From positions 1-64,000 of the forward strand of contig NZ_NBTM02000001.1 in assembly GCF_002083135.2 (NCBI RefSeq): a stretch of 64,000 nt of DNA. Reading direction: 5' to 3'. This stretch comes from Aerococcus viridans (GTDB lineage: Bacteria > Bacillota > Bacilli > Lactobacillales > Aerococcaceae). Positions 16,680 to 25,759 of the stretch are shown piece by piece. The translations under genes and the position numbers were made by a program. Position 1 is the first letter of the stretch, and the number at the start of each line of letters is the position of its first letter. Under the pieces are notes generated by a model. That model did not search any database and was not told where the DNA came from. It saw nothing but the letters and a program-made list of their open reading frames with translations.

Positions 16680-19600
16680 CGTCTGTCTGGTCCTCCTCTG
16701 CTACATTTTCATCTACATGGGCATCTGTCATTAAGGCTTGGAAAAATTCATCCTGATCCATAGACGGATTTGGTCGATATTTATTGGTATAGTCCGTTGC
16801 ATCAAACATAGATACAGACCGGTAAGGCTCAGTCATGGACGGAATGTACGGATCATCATCAAGCGGATTTAAAGCAATATGGCCAGACACAATTTGTTCT
16901 GCTGTAGCCACAATCTTCTCTTCCACAAAGGCTAACAACTTATTCAACTCATCCTTGGTTAAGACTTTGGCAGCTTTAGTGAAATCGCCATCTTTCTTCC
17001 GGCTCACCGCATAAACGCTCGACTTCCCACCTGGTTCAAGTCCTTCGCTATGAATATCTTCTAATAGATCATAGTCAGCCCGTACATAACCCGACAGTTT
17101 CAAGTCGGCCAAAATTTGATCCGCTATATGTTTGTCAGTCAAGTCTGTTTGCTTTTTAATTTTCACTTGAGGTTGGAAAATCCGTTGGTAGAAAGCACCT
17201 AGTGGCAAGGCAGTTTGCCCATCTTGATTTAACTGGTCTAAAGCCACCTTCAAATAAGTATAAAGCTGCAATTGGGACCCTACATAAATCTGGTCAAATT
17301 TCACATCATGAGCCGATGACTTATAATCCACCACTTGGATGAAGTTTTGTTCCAGGCCATTTTCAACCTGTGACACCGCATCAATCCGGTCGATTTTACC
17401 GCGCAAACGAACTTCTTGTCCGTTTGCTAAAGTGAAATGCGTGATGGTCTCTTCTTCCTCGTCCTCATTTTGGGTGTAGCCAAATCGTTGTTCCGTTTCG
17501 ATAGTTTTCACATTAACCGCCTGCCGTTGCTTGATCATATTTTCAACCAGTAACTGAATGGTCTCTTTCATCGATTCCTGCAAGTAACTATTGCGGTGGT
17601 TAACCTTAAAAATCGTGTACTCAGGATAGACATCCGGATCATTTAACTTATCCGTCACTTCCCCTAAAATTTCCTTGACCTCGCCATCAGAAAGATTAGC
17701 CAAATCAAACTCTCTTTGATTTACTTCCTTGAAAAAGTGGTCCAACATTTCATGGAAGTAGTTCCCTGTTTGTAAGGAATCTAATTGGAAGCTAGATCGT
17801 TCTTTTAATTTCAATCCATATTTCAAATAATAAGAGAAGGGATCTCGATTATAGAGTTCAAGCTGGGACACAGATACGGCCAAAATATCCCCGTATAAGG
17901 ACCGGGACAATTCTGGCGTAAGTGGCAATACCGTATTATGGTAAGTCAAACCAGACTGCAACCATTTAAAGAAACCAGCAGCAGATTGATTGGATACTAC
18001 CTGGTCATATACAGGCCGCCATATCTGGCTTAAACGTTGTTGACCGTGGGCATCTTGGGCCATGGCTTTCAGTAAATAACGGACTTGTGTGTGACCATTA
18101 CCCAGTTTCAACAATGTTTTTTCAGCTACATGGTCAGATGGTTGCCGTAGATATATGGTTTGAATATCAAAAACATCTGCGATACGAGCAATCATTGGCG
18201 ACAACCCTTCAGTATCCGCATCGCCATTATTCAAGGGATAGGAAATATATAAATGATCTGTGGCAGACAGGAATGCCAAATAAGCTTTATAGGCTTCATT
18301 GTTATTCTTACTATCTGCCGATTGTTTTAAGGCTTGTAAGTCATCTAATTGACTGACCACTAGTTGCCGGTCCTCATTGGTTAAAAGAGATTTCTCTTCA
18401 TAGACCACCGGTAAGGCATATTTGGACATACCTAAAAGAAAAGTGATTTTCTTTGCCTCTACCCTATTTTCATCAAAAGAGCCAATTGTAACAGCGTCCA
18501 TTGTTGGTGGCACGATGGCATAGCTTGCATTTTGAAAGGCCAAATCTAAAATCTTAAAGAAGTATTCTAGGTCAAATGCTTCCTCACCAAATAGGAGGAT
18601 ATAGTCGTCCAACATATGGATAAAGGTTTGCCAAGCCTGTTCGTGCTGTCTCGCTTCTTGTAATTGCCCAGTTTCTAAATAGCTGTCTCGCCAATTCATC
18701 AAATTGGTTGGAATCCCATTATTGGTTAGGAATTGGTAGAAATATGTAATAGCCGCTTCTGTCGTTTGATCCTTTTTCCAATTGTCAAATAATGGCGACA
18801 AGGCCCCAACAACAAAAGCTTTTACCTGGTTAGCTGTTGCTTCAATCGCAATATCACGTTTTGTCCCGACTTTTTCGCCGTCTTCCCCTACTAAAATATA
18901 GGACCAAATACGGTCTTTAGACCACCAAAATTGTCCTTCGTAACCATTTCGTAAAACAACATTTTCTGTCAAATCGATGGCATCCCGGAATTGAATTTGC
19001 CCCTTTTTGGAAGCTGACAATTCATCTGATACTACTTCTACTGAGTCAAAAGTTGGGCCATTCCAATCGGCCAAGTCATCCAAATCAACGGGGGTTAATA
19101 ATTCACTACGCAGTAAATCAAAGACATCTTGATACCGCCAATTACCTTGGTAAACCCGATACAAACTCATCATCAGCCGGTAAAGCGGATGGAGAGCCAT
19201 ATCCTCTTGGAAATTTGTGAAATATGGAATTTCATTGGCGTCAAGAGCTGCCTGCAAAGCGTGTTGATAGGTATCCTCATCTCTAGATAGGATTTGGATG
19301 TCCTTGTAGCGGTAATCGGTATTTGGATCTGACACTAATCGATAAATTTCATTGGCTACTTGCTCAGCTTCCATATGAGTAGATGGTACTTCCCAAATTT
19401 CCATAACCTGGTTGACTGCCGTTTTAGCAGGGTCAGTTTGCGGGACTTGGCCACTTTCAATACGGTTGTCCGTTCTTAGATAATAATCTAAGACTTTAAA
19501 ACCATCTGCATAGCTGTTGTCTGATTCAGCTACTATAGGATTAGCAAATGGTATCTCTTGCTTTCTAGCAAATTGCATCAATTGATTATAAGTTTTCCCA

Positions 19601-20397
19601 GTTACCGTAAATAACTCATACCAGTCCGGCGTCCTAAAATCATAAGGTTGATCTAAATTTAAGACAATTTGCACTTGCGGACAGTTTTCAAGGAAGGCAA
19701 CAATCGTCTCCAACTCTTGGGCATTAAAATAATCAAAGCCCGTAATAATAATTCTTGTTTTAGATAAGTCTTGGTCCGAAATAGCTTGTCTCAACTGGGC
19801 AAAAACGTTTTGGTCTGCCATTGTTAAGCCCGCTAAATACTTTTCGTACTCTCCGTAAATTGCAGCCAGTTCTTTCATTTTCTTCACTTGATTTTGAATC
19901 AAGGGCTGTTCACTAGACTCATAGTTAGATAACGAATTTAAAAAGACGTCACTGGTAATTTGACCGTTCACTAACTCTTTAAATAAGTCAGCCAAGGCTT
20001 CCACAAAACCAATCTGGTTATATTCACCCCGGTATACCAATAAGTCATCCTTCATATCCGCTAAAACGCGACCGATAACCATGATATTACCAATATCTGA
20101 AACGTCCCCAACTGATTGACTATCTTGTTTCTGCAATAAATACCAAGCTAACCGTTTGAAAGACTGCACTTGTAGTCGCATCATTCCTGCATGTTTATTG
20201 TCAGTTGTATGGCCAGCATTTAATTGGACTGCCTTCATTTGACGTAAAACAGACATCTCTAAATCAAATTTCATATTATCATCTGTGATAATAAAGACTT
20301 GGTTTTCCACATCTGCTCTTAGATAAGCATCAATGCCTTCATATAAAGATTTTAGGTTATTTTGTGTCGGGGTCTTTAAAATAAACTGTAAACTCAT
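16669..20397 (-). CDS. rexB: AddB/RexB helicase-nuclease subunit, RexB type
   Basis: A 1242-residue partner of AddA. I start at the ATG at 20397, which has AAAGGAGGG just before it. The nuclease motif VVDYKSSAHDVKF (about 1050) is intact. Two features common in Bacillus AddB are absent. The N terminus (MSLQFILKTPTQNN) has no Walker A motif. The cysteines that hold the iron-sulphur cluster are missing: the first is replaced in YNRDPFSYYLKYG and no C-terminal Cys group is present. This fits the RexB form of lactic acid bacteria as I know it. Confidence 0.9.
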   Translation of the reverse strand: MSLQFILKTPTQNNLKSLYEGIDAYLRADVENQVFIITDDNMKFDLEMSVLRQMKAVQLNAGHTTDNKHAGMMRLQVQSFKRLAWYLLQKQDSQSVGDVSDIGNIMVIGRVLADMKDDLLVYRGEYNQIGFVEALADLFKELVNGQITSDVFLNSLSNYESSEQPLIQNQVKKMKELAAIYGEYEKYLAGLTMADQNVFAQLRQAISDQDLSKTRIIITGFDYFNAQELETIVAFLENCPQVQIVLNLDQPYDFRTPDWYELFTVTGKTYNQLMQFARKQEIPFANPIVAESDNSYADGFKVLDYYLRTDNRIESGQVPQTDPAKTAVNQVMEIWEVPSTHMEAEQVANEIYRLVSDPNTDYRYKDIQILSRDEDTYQHALQAALDANEIPYFTNFQEDMALHPLYRLMMSLYRVYQGNWRYQDVFDLLRSELLTPVDLDDLADWNGPTFDSVEVVSDELSASKKGQIQFRDAIDLTENVVLRNGYEGQFWWSKDRIWSYILVGEDGEKVGTKRDIAIEATANQVKAFVVGALSPLFDNWKKDQTTEAAITYFYQFLTNNGIPTNLMNWRDSYLETGQLQEARQHEQAWQTFIHMLDDYILLFGEEAFDLEYFFKILDLAFQNASYAIVPPTMDAVTIGSFDENRVEAKKITFLLGMSKYALPVVYEEKSLLTNEDRQLVVSQLDDLQALKQSADSKNNNEAYKAYLAFLSATDHLYISYPLNNGDADTEGLSPMIARIADVFDIQTIYLRQPSDHVAEKTLLKLGNGHTQVRYLLKAMAQDAHGQQRLSQIWRPVYDQVVSNQSAAGFFKWLQSGLTYHNTVLPLTPELSRSLYGDILAVSVSQLELYNRDPFSYYLKYGLKLKERSSFQLDSLQTGNYFHEMLDHFFKEVNQREFDLANLSDGEVKEILGEVTDKLNDPDVYPEYTIFKVNHRNSYLQESMKETIQLLVENMIKQRQAVNVKTIETEQRFGYTQNEDEEEETITHFTLANGQEVRLRGKIDRIDAVSQVENGLEQNFIQVVDYKSSAHDVKFDQIYVGSQLQLYTYLKVALDQLNQDGQTALPLGAFYQRIFQPQVKIKKQTDLTDKHIADQILADLKLSGYVRADYDLLEDIHSEGLEPGGKSSVYAVSRKKDGDFTKAAKVLTKDELNKLLAFVEEKIVATAEQIVSGHIALNPLDDDPYIPSMTEPYRSVSMFDATDYTNKYRPNPSMDQDEFFQALMTDAHVDENVAEEDQTDDEE

Positions 20398-20448
20398 AAG
20401 CCCTCCTTTTGTAAAAGCAACTTTTTTAATTGCTAAATATATAAAAGG

Positions 20449-20479
20449 AGAAGTTGACACCTCATAGACGCCAACTTCT
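20449..20479 (-). terminator. Terminator between pepT and addB
   Basis: AGAAGTTG and CAACTTCT form an 8-bp stem (10 bp with inner pairs); on the minus strand CCTTTTAT follows. It probably ends the trmK-pepT transcript. Confidence 0.6.
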
Positions 20480-20526
20480 TTCTTTGCGGTAAATGTTTTT
20501 ACCTTCATATATTTAAAAACAGTATT

Positions 20527-21783
20527 TTATAGATTGTTGTAGTCGCCAGCACCTTCAATGATGGCTAGAATAACTTCAGTTGCCTTCACCATCGTTTCTA
20601 GACTGACATATTCAAAACGACCATGCATGTTTTCCCCACCAGCAAATAAGTTTGGTGTTGGTAGTCCCATGTAAGTCAATTTAGACCCATCGGTTCCACC
20701 ACGAACCGCAATAATATCTGGTTGGATATCTACAGCAGCAAATGCATTTTCAGCAAGAGTCACAGGACGCATATCTTTTTCAATAATTTCACCCATGTTG
20801 TAATATTGATCATTTAAAGTAACTGTGGCAATGTCACTACCATAAAATGCATTTAATTTACCTGCAGCATCTTGGATTAATGCCTTGCGGTTTTCAAATT
20901 GTTGACGGTCATGGTCACGGATAATGTAAGTCGCTTTAGCACCTTCTACATTCCCTTCCATACCCATTAAGTGGAAGAAACCTTCGCGCCCTTCTGTATT
21001 TTCAGGACGTTCATTTTCTGGTAATTGGTTATGGATATCGATAGCCACTTGTAAGGCATTGATCATTAAATCCTTCGCTGAACCTGGGTGAATGTTTTTA
21101 CCTGCTACTTCAACCACTGCTGAAGCCGCATTGAAAGTTTTAAATTCTAATTCACCTAGTGGGCCACCGTCCATAGTGTAGGCGAAATCTGCCGAAAATC
21201 GGTCAACGTCAAAGCGGTCAGCCCCAACACCAATTTCTTCGTCCGGACCAAAAGCCACTTTCACTTCTCCATGTTTAATAGAGGGATTGTCAATTAAGTA
21301 TTTACCAGCGGTAACGATTTCAGCGATACCCGCCTTGTCATCTGCACCAAGTAAAGTCGTACCATCCGTTGTAATCAAAGTTTGACCGACATATTTGTTT
21401 AAAGAATCAAACTCAGCAGGATCTAATTCATAGCCAGAATCACCTAAAGGAATTACGCCGCCATCATATTTTTCAATGATTTGCGGGCTAACATTTTCAG
21501 CGTTAAAATCTGCCGTATCTACGTGGGCAAAGAAACCGATTGTTGGGTAGTCTTTGCTGTCATCCGTTGCAGGAATTGTTGCTGTGACAAATGAGTCTTT
21601 TTCATTGTAGAAGACATCTGAAAATCCTAAAGTCGTTAATTCTTTAGCTAATTTCTTAGCGAATGCTACTTGGTTTGGTGATGAAGGCACTTGGTCCGCA
21701 TTCGCCTCGTTTGAGCGCGTATTCTCTTTTGCATAAGTCACAAAGCGGTTTAATAATTCTTGGTCTTTAATTTGATAAGTCAT
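20527..21783 (-). CDS. pepT: Peptidase T (tripeptidase)
   Basis: A 418-residue M20-family metallopeptidase that releases the N-terminal residue of tripeptides in the cytoplasm. The zinc-binding residues can be placed in [10 protein letters not shown] (His, Asp), [11 protein letters not shown] (bridging Asp), [14 protein letters not shown] (catalytic Glu pair) and the C-terminal [13 protein letters not shown] (His). The [18 protein letters not shown] block is typical of PepT. A ribosome site AGGAGG precedes the start. It follows trmK and the NIF3-like gene on the same strand with a 13-base gap and may share their transcript. Confidence 0.95.
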   Translation of the reverse strand: MTYQIKDQELLNRFVTYAKENTRSNEANADQVPSSPNQVAFAKKLAKELTTLGFSDVFYNEKDSFVTATIPATDDSKDYPTIGFFAHVDTADFNAENVSPQIIEKYDGGVIPLGDSGYELDPAEFDSLNKYVGQTLITTDGTTLLGADDKAGIAEIVTAGKYLIDNPSIKHGEVKVAFGPDEEIGVGADRFDVDRFSADFAYTMDGGPLGELEFKTFNAASAVVEVAGKNIHPGSAKDLMINALQVAIDIHNQLPENERPENTEGREGFFHLMGMEGNVEGAKATYIIRDHDRQQFENRKALIQDAAGKLNAFYGSDIATVTLNDQYYNMGEIIEKDMRPVTLAENAFAAVDIQPDIIAVRGGTDGSKLTYMGLPTPNLFAGGENMHGRFEYVSLETMVKATEVILAIIEGAGDYNNL

Positions 21784-21796
21784 TCAGTATTTCCTC

Positions 21797-22612
21797 CTAT
21801 ATAAATGTAAATGGATCCGTATTTAATTGGCTAGCAATTACATCAACCTGCCAGTTATTTTCATCGTTCCATTGCTTAAACATGTCTGTCATTTTAGATT
21901 TTACGATTGATTCAAAATGGTGACCTGGGTCGATTACGTTCAAGCCCGCCGCAATCATATCGTGGCCGGTATGGTAGTAAACGTCACCAGTGATAAAGGT
22001 GTCCGCACCCTTAGCCAGTGCATCCTCGAAGTAAGAACCGCCGTCACCTCCTAGAATAGCCACCCGCTTAACAGGTCTATCTTTATCAGCAACCACCATC
22101 CTTAAGCCATTGACGCCCGTTTTTGCTTTCACAAATTCACCGAAAGCTTCTAGAGTCATCGGTTCAGCTAAATCTCCGATGCGTCCAATACCAATCGCTT
22201 GCCCGGTCGTTTCATCTATCGTATGGGTTCGCAAAACCTCTACGTTTTCAACCTTGTATAAATCAGAAAGCCAGTCATTCATCCCAGCTGGCGCAGCATC
22301 CAAATTGGTATGAGCTGCATATACCCCAATGCCTGAGCGAATAATTTCCGCATACATCGATTGTTGCGGATCATCTTCTGTTAAACGTTTCACCGGTTTA
22401 AAGATTGGTGGATGATGGGCAAAAATGAAATCTGCGCCAATTGTCTTAGCTTCTGCAACCACTTCAGGGCGAATATCTAAGGTCACCAAAATCTTGCGAA
22501 CCTCTTGGTCGAGACGGCCGAAATGCAAGCCAGTCGGATCTCCTTCAACGGCATAGTATTCTGGGGCAAAAGTTTGGAATTGCTGGATAAAATCTTTAAT
22601 TGTGAGCGACAA
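21797..22612 (-). CDS. NIF3/DUF34-family metal-binding protein
   Basis: A 271-residue protein of the NIF3 (YqfO/YbgI) family, which forms hexamers with dinuclear metal centres; a GTP cyclohydrolase type 1 role has often been annotated but is not established. Metal ligands are visible in FIFAHHPPIF, AAHTNLDAAPAGMNDWL and DPGHHFES. The family's optional inserted domain found in Bacillus YqfO is missing; this is the short form. The gene lies 12 bases after trmK, the usual order in Firmicutes. Confidence 0.88.
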   Translation of the reverse strand: MSLTIKDFIQQFQTFAPEYYAVEGDPTGLHFGRLDQEVRKILVTLDIRPEVVAEAKTIGADFIFAHHPPIFKPVKRLTEDDPQQSMYAEIIRSGIGVYAAHTNLDAAPAGMNDWLSDLYKVENVEVLRTHTIDETTGQAIGIGRIGDLAEPMTLEAFGEFVKAKTGVNGLRMVVADKDRPVKRVAILGGDGGSYFEDALAKGADTFITGDVYYHTGHDMIAAGLNVIDPGHHFESIVKSKMTDMFKQWNDENNWQVDVIASQLNTDPFTFI

Positions 22613-22624
22613 ATCAATACCTCC

Positions 22625-23329
22625 TTAAGCTAATTGTGCTTGTATCGCTGCCTTCAATTCTTTATAGCGAGCGATCTTGTTTTCATCGCGGTTATTGGCT
22701 TGTTCTAGTTGGTCTAATATATAGTTTGTCCGTTTCAATTCTAATTGCCATTTCTCCTGGAAAATAGCTGCATATTTCTCTTTGTTAAATAAACCGAATA
22801 AAATATCATCACTGGTCAATTCTTGTTGGAGATTGTCTCGGTAATCCGCCACAATCACTTCATAGAACTTACCATTTTCAGCAATCATCGCTTCATCAAC
22901 GATCTCATAAGAATGCTTGTTTAACCATTGACGGACCTTGTCTTCTGCCACATTTGGTTGCAAAATAAGACGTGGATTAGTCGCTAATTTACCGTCGATT
23001 AAACCTTGCGCTAAAATATCCACGATTAAAGCCCCACCCATACCGCAAATGGTAATGGTGTCAATTTGGTCCGCTGGTCCAATAACTGCTAAGCCGTCGC
23101 CAAGTCGAGCTTCAACCATATGCCCTAATTCCTGACGGGCAATTTCTTGTTGAGCAGACTGGAAAGGACCCGCCACAACTTCACCAGCAATCGCACTAGT
23201 GATTTTATCTTGGCTAGCCAAATTGGTTGGTAAGTACGCGTGGTCTGATCCAATATCTGCCAGCCGCGCGCCATCTTTCACAAAAGTTGCGACCGATGCT
23301 AGTCGGTCTGATAAGTGATTTACATTCAT
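22625..23329 (-). CDS. trmK: tRNA (adenine(22)-N1)-methyltransferase
   Basis: A 234-residue class I SAM-dependent methyltransferase that forms m1A22 in tRNA. The SAM site is ADIGSDHAYLP (about 24-34), and TICGMGGALI is the family's second marker. The C-terminal third is a coiled-coil-like helical region (KLELKRTNYILDQLEQ type). It is the first gene of the trmK-NIF3-pepT group. A TATAAT lies about 40 bases upstream of the start, with a weak -35. Confidence 0.92.
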   Translation of the reverse strand: MNVNHLSDRLASVATFVKDGARLADIGSDHAYLPTNLASQDKITSAIAGEVVAGPFQSAQQEIARQELGHMVEARLGDGLAVIGPADQIDTITICGMGGALIVDILAQGLIDGKLATNPRLILQPNVAEDKVRQWLNKHSYEIVDEAMIAENGKFYEVIVADYRDNLQQELTSDDILFGLFNKEKYAAIFQEKWQLELKRTNYILDQLEQANNRDENKIARYKELKAAIQAQLA

Positions 23330-23428
23330 AATTTATCTTCTCCACTCGTTTTCAATACAGAACAATTATAACAAAGATTCAGGTATTTTTTAGGGATTTG
23401 CCTCATAAAATAACAAGATAATTTTTAC

Positions 23429-23457
23429 TTTACAAGGAAAAATTTTAGGCGTACAAT
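23429..23457 (+). promoter_or_regulatory. Promoter of tRNA-Thr
   Basis: TTTACA, a 17-base spacer and TACAAT end 36 bases before the tRNA 5' end. Confidence 0.65.
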
Positions 23458-23493
23458 ATTTTATGTTTTAGAAAAGGAAATTTAATACTTTTC

Positions 23494-23566
23494 GCCGAAT
23501 TAGCTCAGTTGGTAGAGCATCTCATTCGTAATGAGGGGGTCACAAGTTCGATTCTTGCATTCGGCA
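23494..23566 (+). tRNA. tRNA-Thr (anticodon CGT)
   Basis: Cloverleaf: acceptor GCCGAAT/ATTCGGC, D arm GCTC-AGTTGGTA-GAGC, anticodon loop TTCGTAA with CGT, T arm ACAAG-TTCGATT-CTTGC, discriminator A. The outermost T-stem pair is an A-C mismatch. CCA is not encoded. It stands alone between trmK and the ABC-F gene. Confidence 0.95.
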
Positions 23567-23601
23567 TAATTATATTGATCAATTAACGGAATACAATGAC
23601 G

Positions 23602-23663
23602 GTCGCCCTAGAACTTGATTCATCCATGTAATGAATTACACGGTTTTCTCAAGGGGCGACTTT
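23602..23663 (+). terminator. Extended terminator hairpin after tRNA-Thr
   Basis: GTCGCCC pairs with GGGCGAC and is followed by TTT. Inside, AGAA pairs with TTCT, and ATTCAT with ATGAAT, giving a long bulged hairpin. It is probably the tRNA terminator; the rest of the spacer to 23780 holds only a weak, T-flanked inverted repeat near 23680-23716. Confidence 0.55.
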
Positions 23664-23780
23664 AAATAAATAAACGCATGTAGGCCCCTCCAAAAAATAC
23701 CGGACCTGCCTTTTTTATATCAGCCAGCATCCGGTTGCCCTTCCATTATGCCATGAAAGTTTTCACTACATTTTCATTTT

Positions 23781-25322
23781 TTACCATTGATTGACATGGT
23801 CAACGATTTGAAACCCCTCAGAACTTAATTCATACACTGTGTCACACACTGATTTTAAAAACTGTCGGTCGTGGGAAACGGTGATGATAGCGCCGGGATA
23901 ATCATTGAAAACCGTACGGATTTCTTGTTGAGAAGAAGCTGAGAAATTCCTAGTCGGTTCATCTAAGAGTAAGACATTGTATCCTTTAAGGTCCAAACTG
24001 GCTAGGATAAGTTTTCCCTTTTGCCCACCGGATAAGTAAGCTATTGGTTGGTCCATTTCTTCAGGTAAAAAGCGGAGACTACCCAAATAAGTCATGATTT
24101 GCGTTCTTTCTTCCTTGTCCCCACTGGTAGTCATAAATTCGATAGGGGTTTGGTCATCAGGAATTTCCTCACTGTATTGTTGGGGCATGTAGCCCACTTG
24201 GAGGCCTTTAGCATCTTTTAAATCACACCAAAGTTGACGAAGGAAAGTCGTTTTGCCAATACCATTAGGGCCAATAATGCCGATTTTATCTTGACCTTTG
24301 ACAGTTAGTTGCAGATTGTCGGCTAATGTGCGGTCATCAACGGTCACTTGACCGTCGTCTAAGTGCACGACCACTTGGCTCTTGGATAAAGGGTTCACGT
24401 TAGAAAATTCAATATGAATGGGCGCTTCTTTAATCGGATGGTCCACAAATTTGGCCCGTTCGCGTTCAAATCTCTTGTCCATAGATTGGACAGCTTTCAT
24501 CTTTTTAGCAAGAAGTCGTCCTGCAGTAGAATCCTTGGTATTGTTCAATTGGTGGTCTACTGAATCGTGCACGCGGTTAAACTTCGCCATCCGTTTTTGG
24601 TCTTCTACCCGCTGCTTGTTGGCTAAATTCTCCTGATTGGACATCTCTTGGTCACGGTGGGTTAGGTAATCTTCGTAGCTGGCCTTTACAAATGTTGACC
24701 GGGCAGTCGACTTGTTGGTCAATCTTTCTACATGGAGGATATGGGTGGCGGTTCGTTTAAGCAACAACTCGTCATGGGAGATATAAATCATAGCCAAGTC
24801 ACTTTGCTGAATAAACTTTTCAAGCCAGAGACTGGTTTCGACATCTAGATCATTAGATGGTTCATCCATCACCAACAGATCTGGCTCATCCATCAGCAAG
24901 TCAATCAACTGAAACTTGATCCGCTCACCTCCAGACAGGTCTCCCACTAACTGTTGGTCATAAATCCGTTCCACATCAAAGTTTAGCCGGTTACCCAGTT
25001 GATAGAGCAATTGATAATCCACATCTGCGTAATCCCGACCCCTGAAAAAATAATTTTCCAATGACTTTGCTAGGTCCTCATTTGCCATAGCTTGGGGTAA
25101 ATAAGCCAACTGGGTAAAATGATTGGTCATTTGCCCGGTAATTTCAAGATAAGATTGGATGCTTTCATCCCCGACAATATATTTTAGAATCGACGATTTC
25201 CCGTTGCCCTCTTCGCCAATAATTGCGACCTTATCACCAGGGTTTACCACAAATGATAAGTCGTCAATTATGGTGAATACAGTGCTAGCTTGCGTCATAG
25301 TTAAGTGTTTAATTTGTAACAT
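23781..25322 (-). CDS. ABC-F family ATPase, possible ribosome-protection factor
   Basis: A 513-residue soluble protein with two ABC domains joined by a charged linker (about 205-290) and no membrane segments, the plan of ABC-F translation factors and antibiotic-resistance proteins. Domain 1 has GEEGNGKSS (about 36-44), LSGGERIKF and LLVMDEPSNDLD. Domain 2 has GPNGIGKTT, LSGGQKGKL and LLLDEPTRNFS, where the usual NHLD after DEPT is replaced by RNFS. Both ATP sites look usable. The gene is preceded by a long structured leader ending in a terminator, a setting known for drug-inducible ABC-F genes. A specific antibiotic cannot be inferred. Confidence 0.8.
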   Translation of the reverse strand: MLQIKHLTMTQASTVFTIIDDLSFVVNPGDKVAIIGEEGNGKSSILKYIVGDESIQSYLEITGQMTNHFTQLAYLPQAMANEDLAKSLENYFFRGRDYADVDYQLLYQLGNRLNFDVERIYDQQLVGDLSGGERIKFQLIDLLMDEPDLLVMDEPSNDLDVETSLWLEKFIQQSDLAMIYISHDELLLKRTATHILHVERLTNKSTARSTFVKASYEDYLTHRDQEMSNQENLANKQRVEDQKRMAKFNRVHDSVDHQLNNTKDSTAGRLLAKKMKAVQSMDKRFERERAKFVDHPIKEAPIHIEFSNVNPLSKSQVVVHLDDGQVTVDDRTLADNLQLTVKGQDKIGIIGPNGIGKTTFLRQLWCDLKDAKGLQVGYMPQQYSEEIPDDQTPIEFMTTSGDKEERTQIMTYLGSLRFLPEEMDQPIAYLSGGQKGKLILASLDLKGYNVLLLDEPTRNFSASSQQEIRTVFNDYPGAIITVSHDRQFLKSVCDTVYELSSEGFQIVDHVNQW

Positions 25323-25351
25323 ATATGTGCCTCCTTTATTATTTTGGGCAC

Positions 25352-25388
25352 AAAAATTGCCCTACTAATTTGTTCTGTAGTAGGACAA
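25352..25388 (-). promoter_or_regulatory. Terminator/attenuator in the ABC-F leader
   Basis: On the minus strand TTGTCCTACTA pairs fully (one G-U pair) with TAGTAGGGCAA around a 10-base loop and is followed by TTTTTG. It ends about 30 bases before the ABC-F start codon, between the predicted promoter and the gene, so it should act as a conditional terminator. An alternative stem (ATCTAGG with CCTAGAT, near 25425-25455) lies upstream. No leader peptide with a convincing ribosome site was found. Confidence 0.65.
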
Positions 25389-25510
25389 ATGTTGAACATG
25401 GATACTTGAAAAATGACGATGCCAACCCAATCTAGGTCTATTGTATACCCTAGATATAGGCCCACTTACATGTTTCGTGAAACTTTCTTCAATGATAAAA
25501 ATGCACACAA

Positions 25511-25660
25511 AAAGAAAGGTCGATAGTATCCGTCCAAAGTTTTTTATCCTACCAAAATAGGCGAGGTTAAACCAACACTATTATCGGTGTTTTTTCTCGC
25601 TCACTATTTTAAATAAAGTAGGATTATAACTTCATTGGACTGGATACCTGACCTTTCTTT
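25511..25660 (-). repeat. 150-base nested inverted repeat in the ABC-F 5' leader
   Basis: The two outer arms AAAGAAAGGTC and GACCTTTCTTT are perfect complements. Moving inward, GTATCC/GGATAC, GTCCAA/TTGGAC, ATCCTAC/GTAGGAT, AAAATAG/CTATTTT, GCGAG/CTCGC and AACAC/GTGTT pair in the same order, separated by small bulges. The whole can fold into one long bulged hairpin as RNA or DNA. It contains no coding frame of note. It could be a regulatory RNA element or a MITE-like insertion. Confidence 0.7.
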
Positions 25661-25682
25661 GAAATTGTTATGTTATAAAAGC

Positions 25683-25711
25683 AATTTACCAGGATATTGA
25701 GGGTATGTCAA
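25683..25711 (-). promoter_or_regulatory. Predicted promoter of the ABC-F gene
   Basis: On the minus strand TTGACA, a 17-base spacer and TAAATT. Transcription would start near 25676, giving a leader of about 350 bases that begins with the long nested hairpin. Confidence 0.6.
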
Positions 25712-25748
25712 CCTATAAGATATCATTTAGAAGGACATTCTTATAGGT
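25711..25748 (-). terminator. Hairpin after the arginine operon
   Basis: ACCTATAAG and CTTATAGGT form a perfect 9-bp stem with a 20-base loop just past the argD stop. There is no T run, so termination is uncertain; it abuts the predicted ABC-F promoter. Confidence 0.4.
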
Positions 25749-25759
25749 ATCTACTAGCC

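Noticed and set aside
23494-23566. tRNA-Thr as an attachment site for an integrated element
   Set aside because: No integrase and no direct repeat of the tRNA 3' end was found nearby.
25322-25405. Leader peptide starting MFNICPTTEQIS across the ABC-F attenuator
   Set aside because: No ribosome site precedes its ATG and it runs past the gene start; chance frame is more likely.
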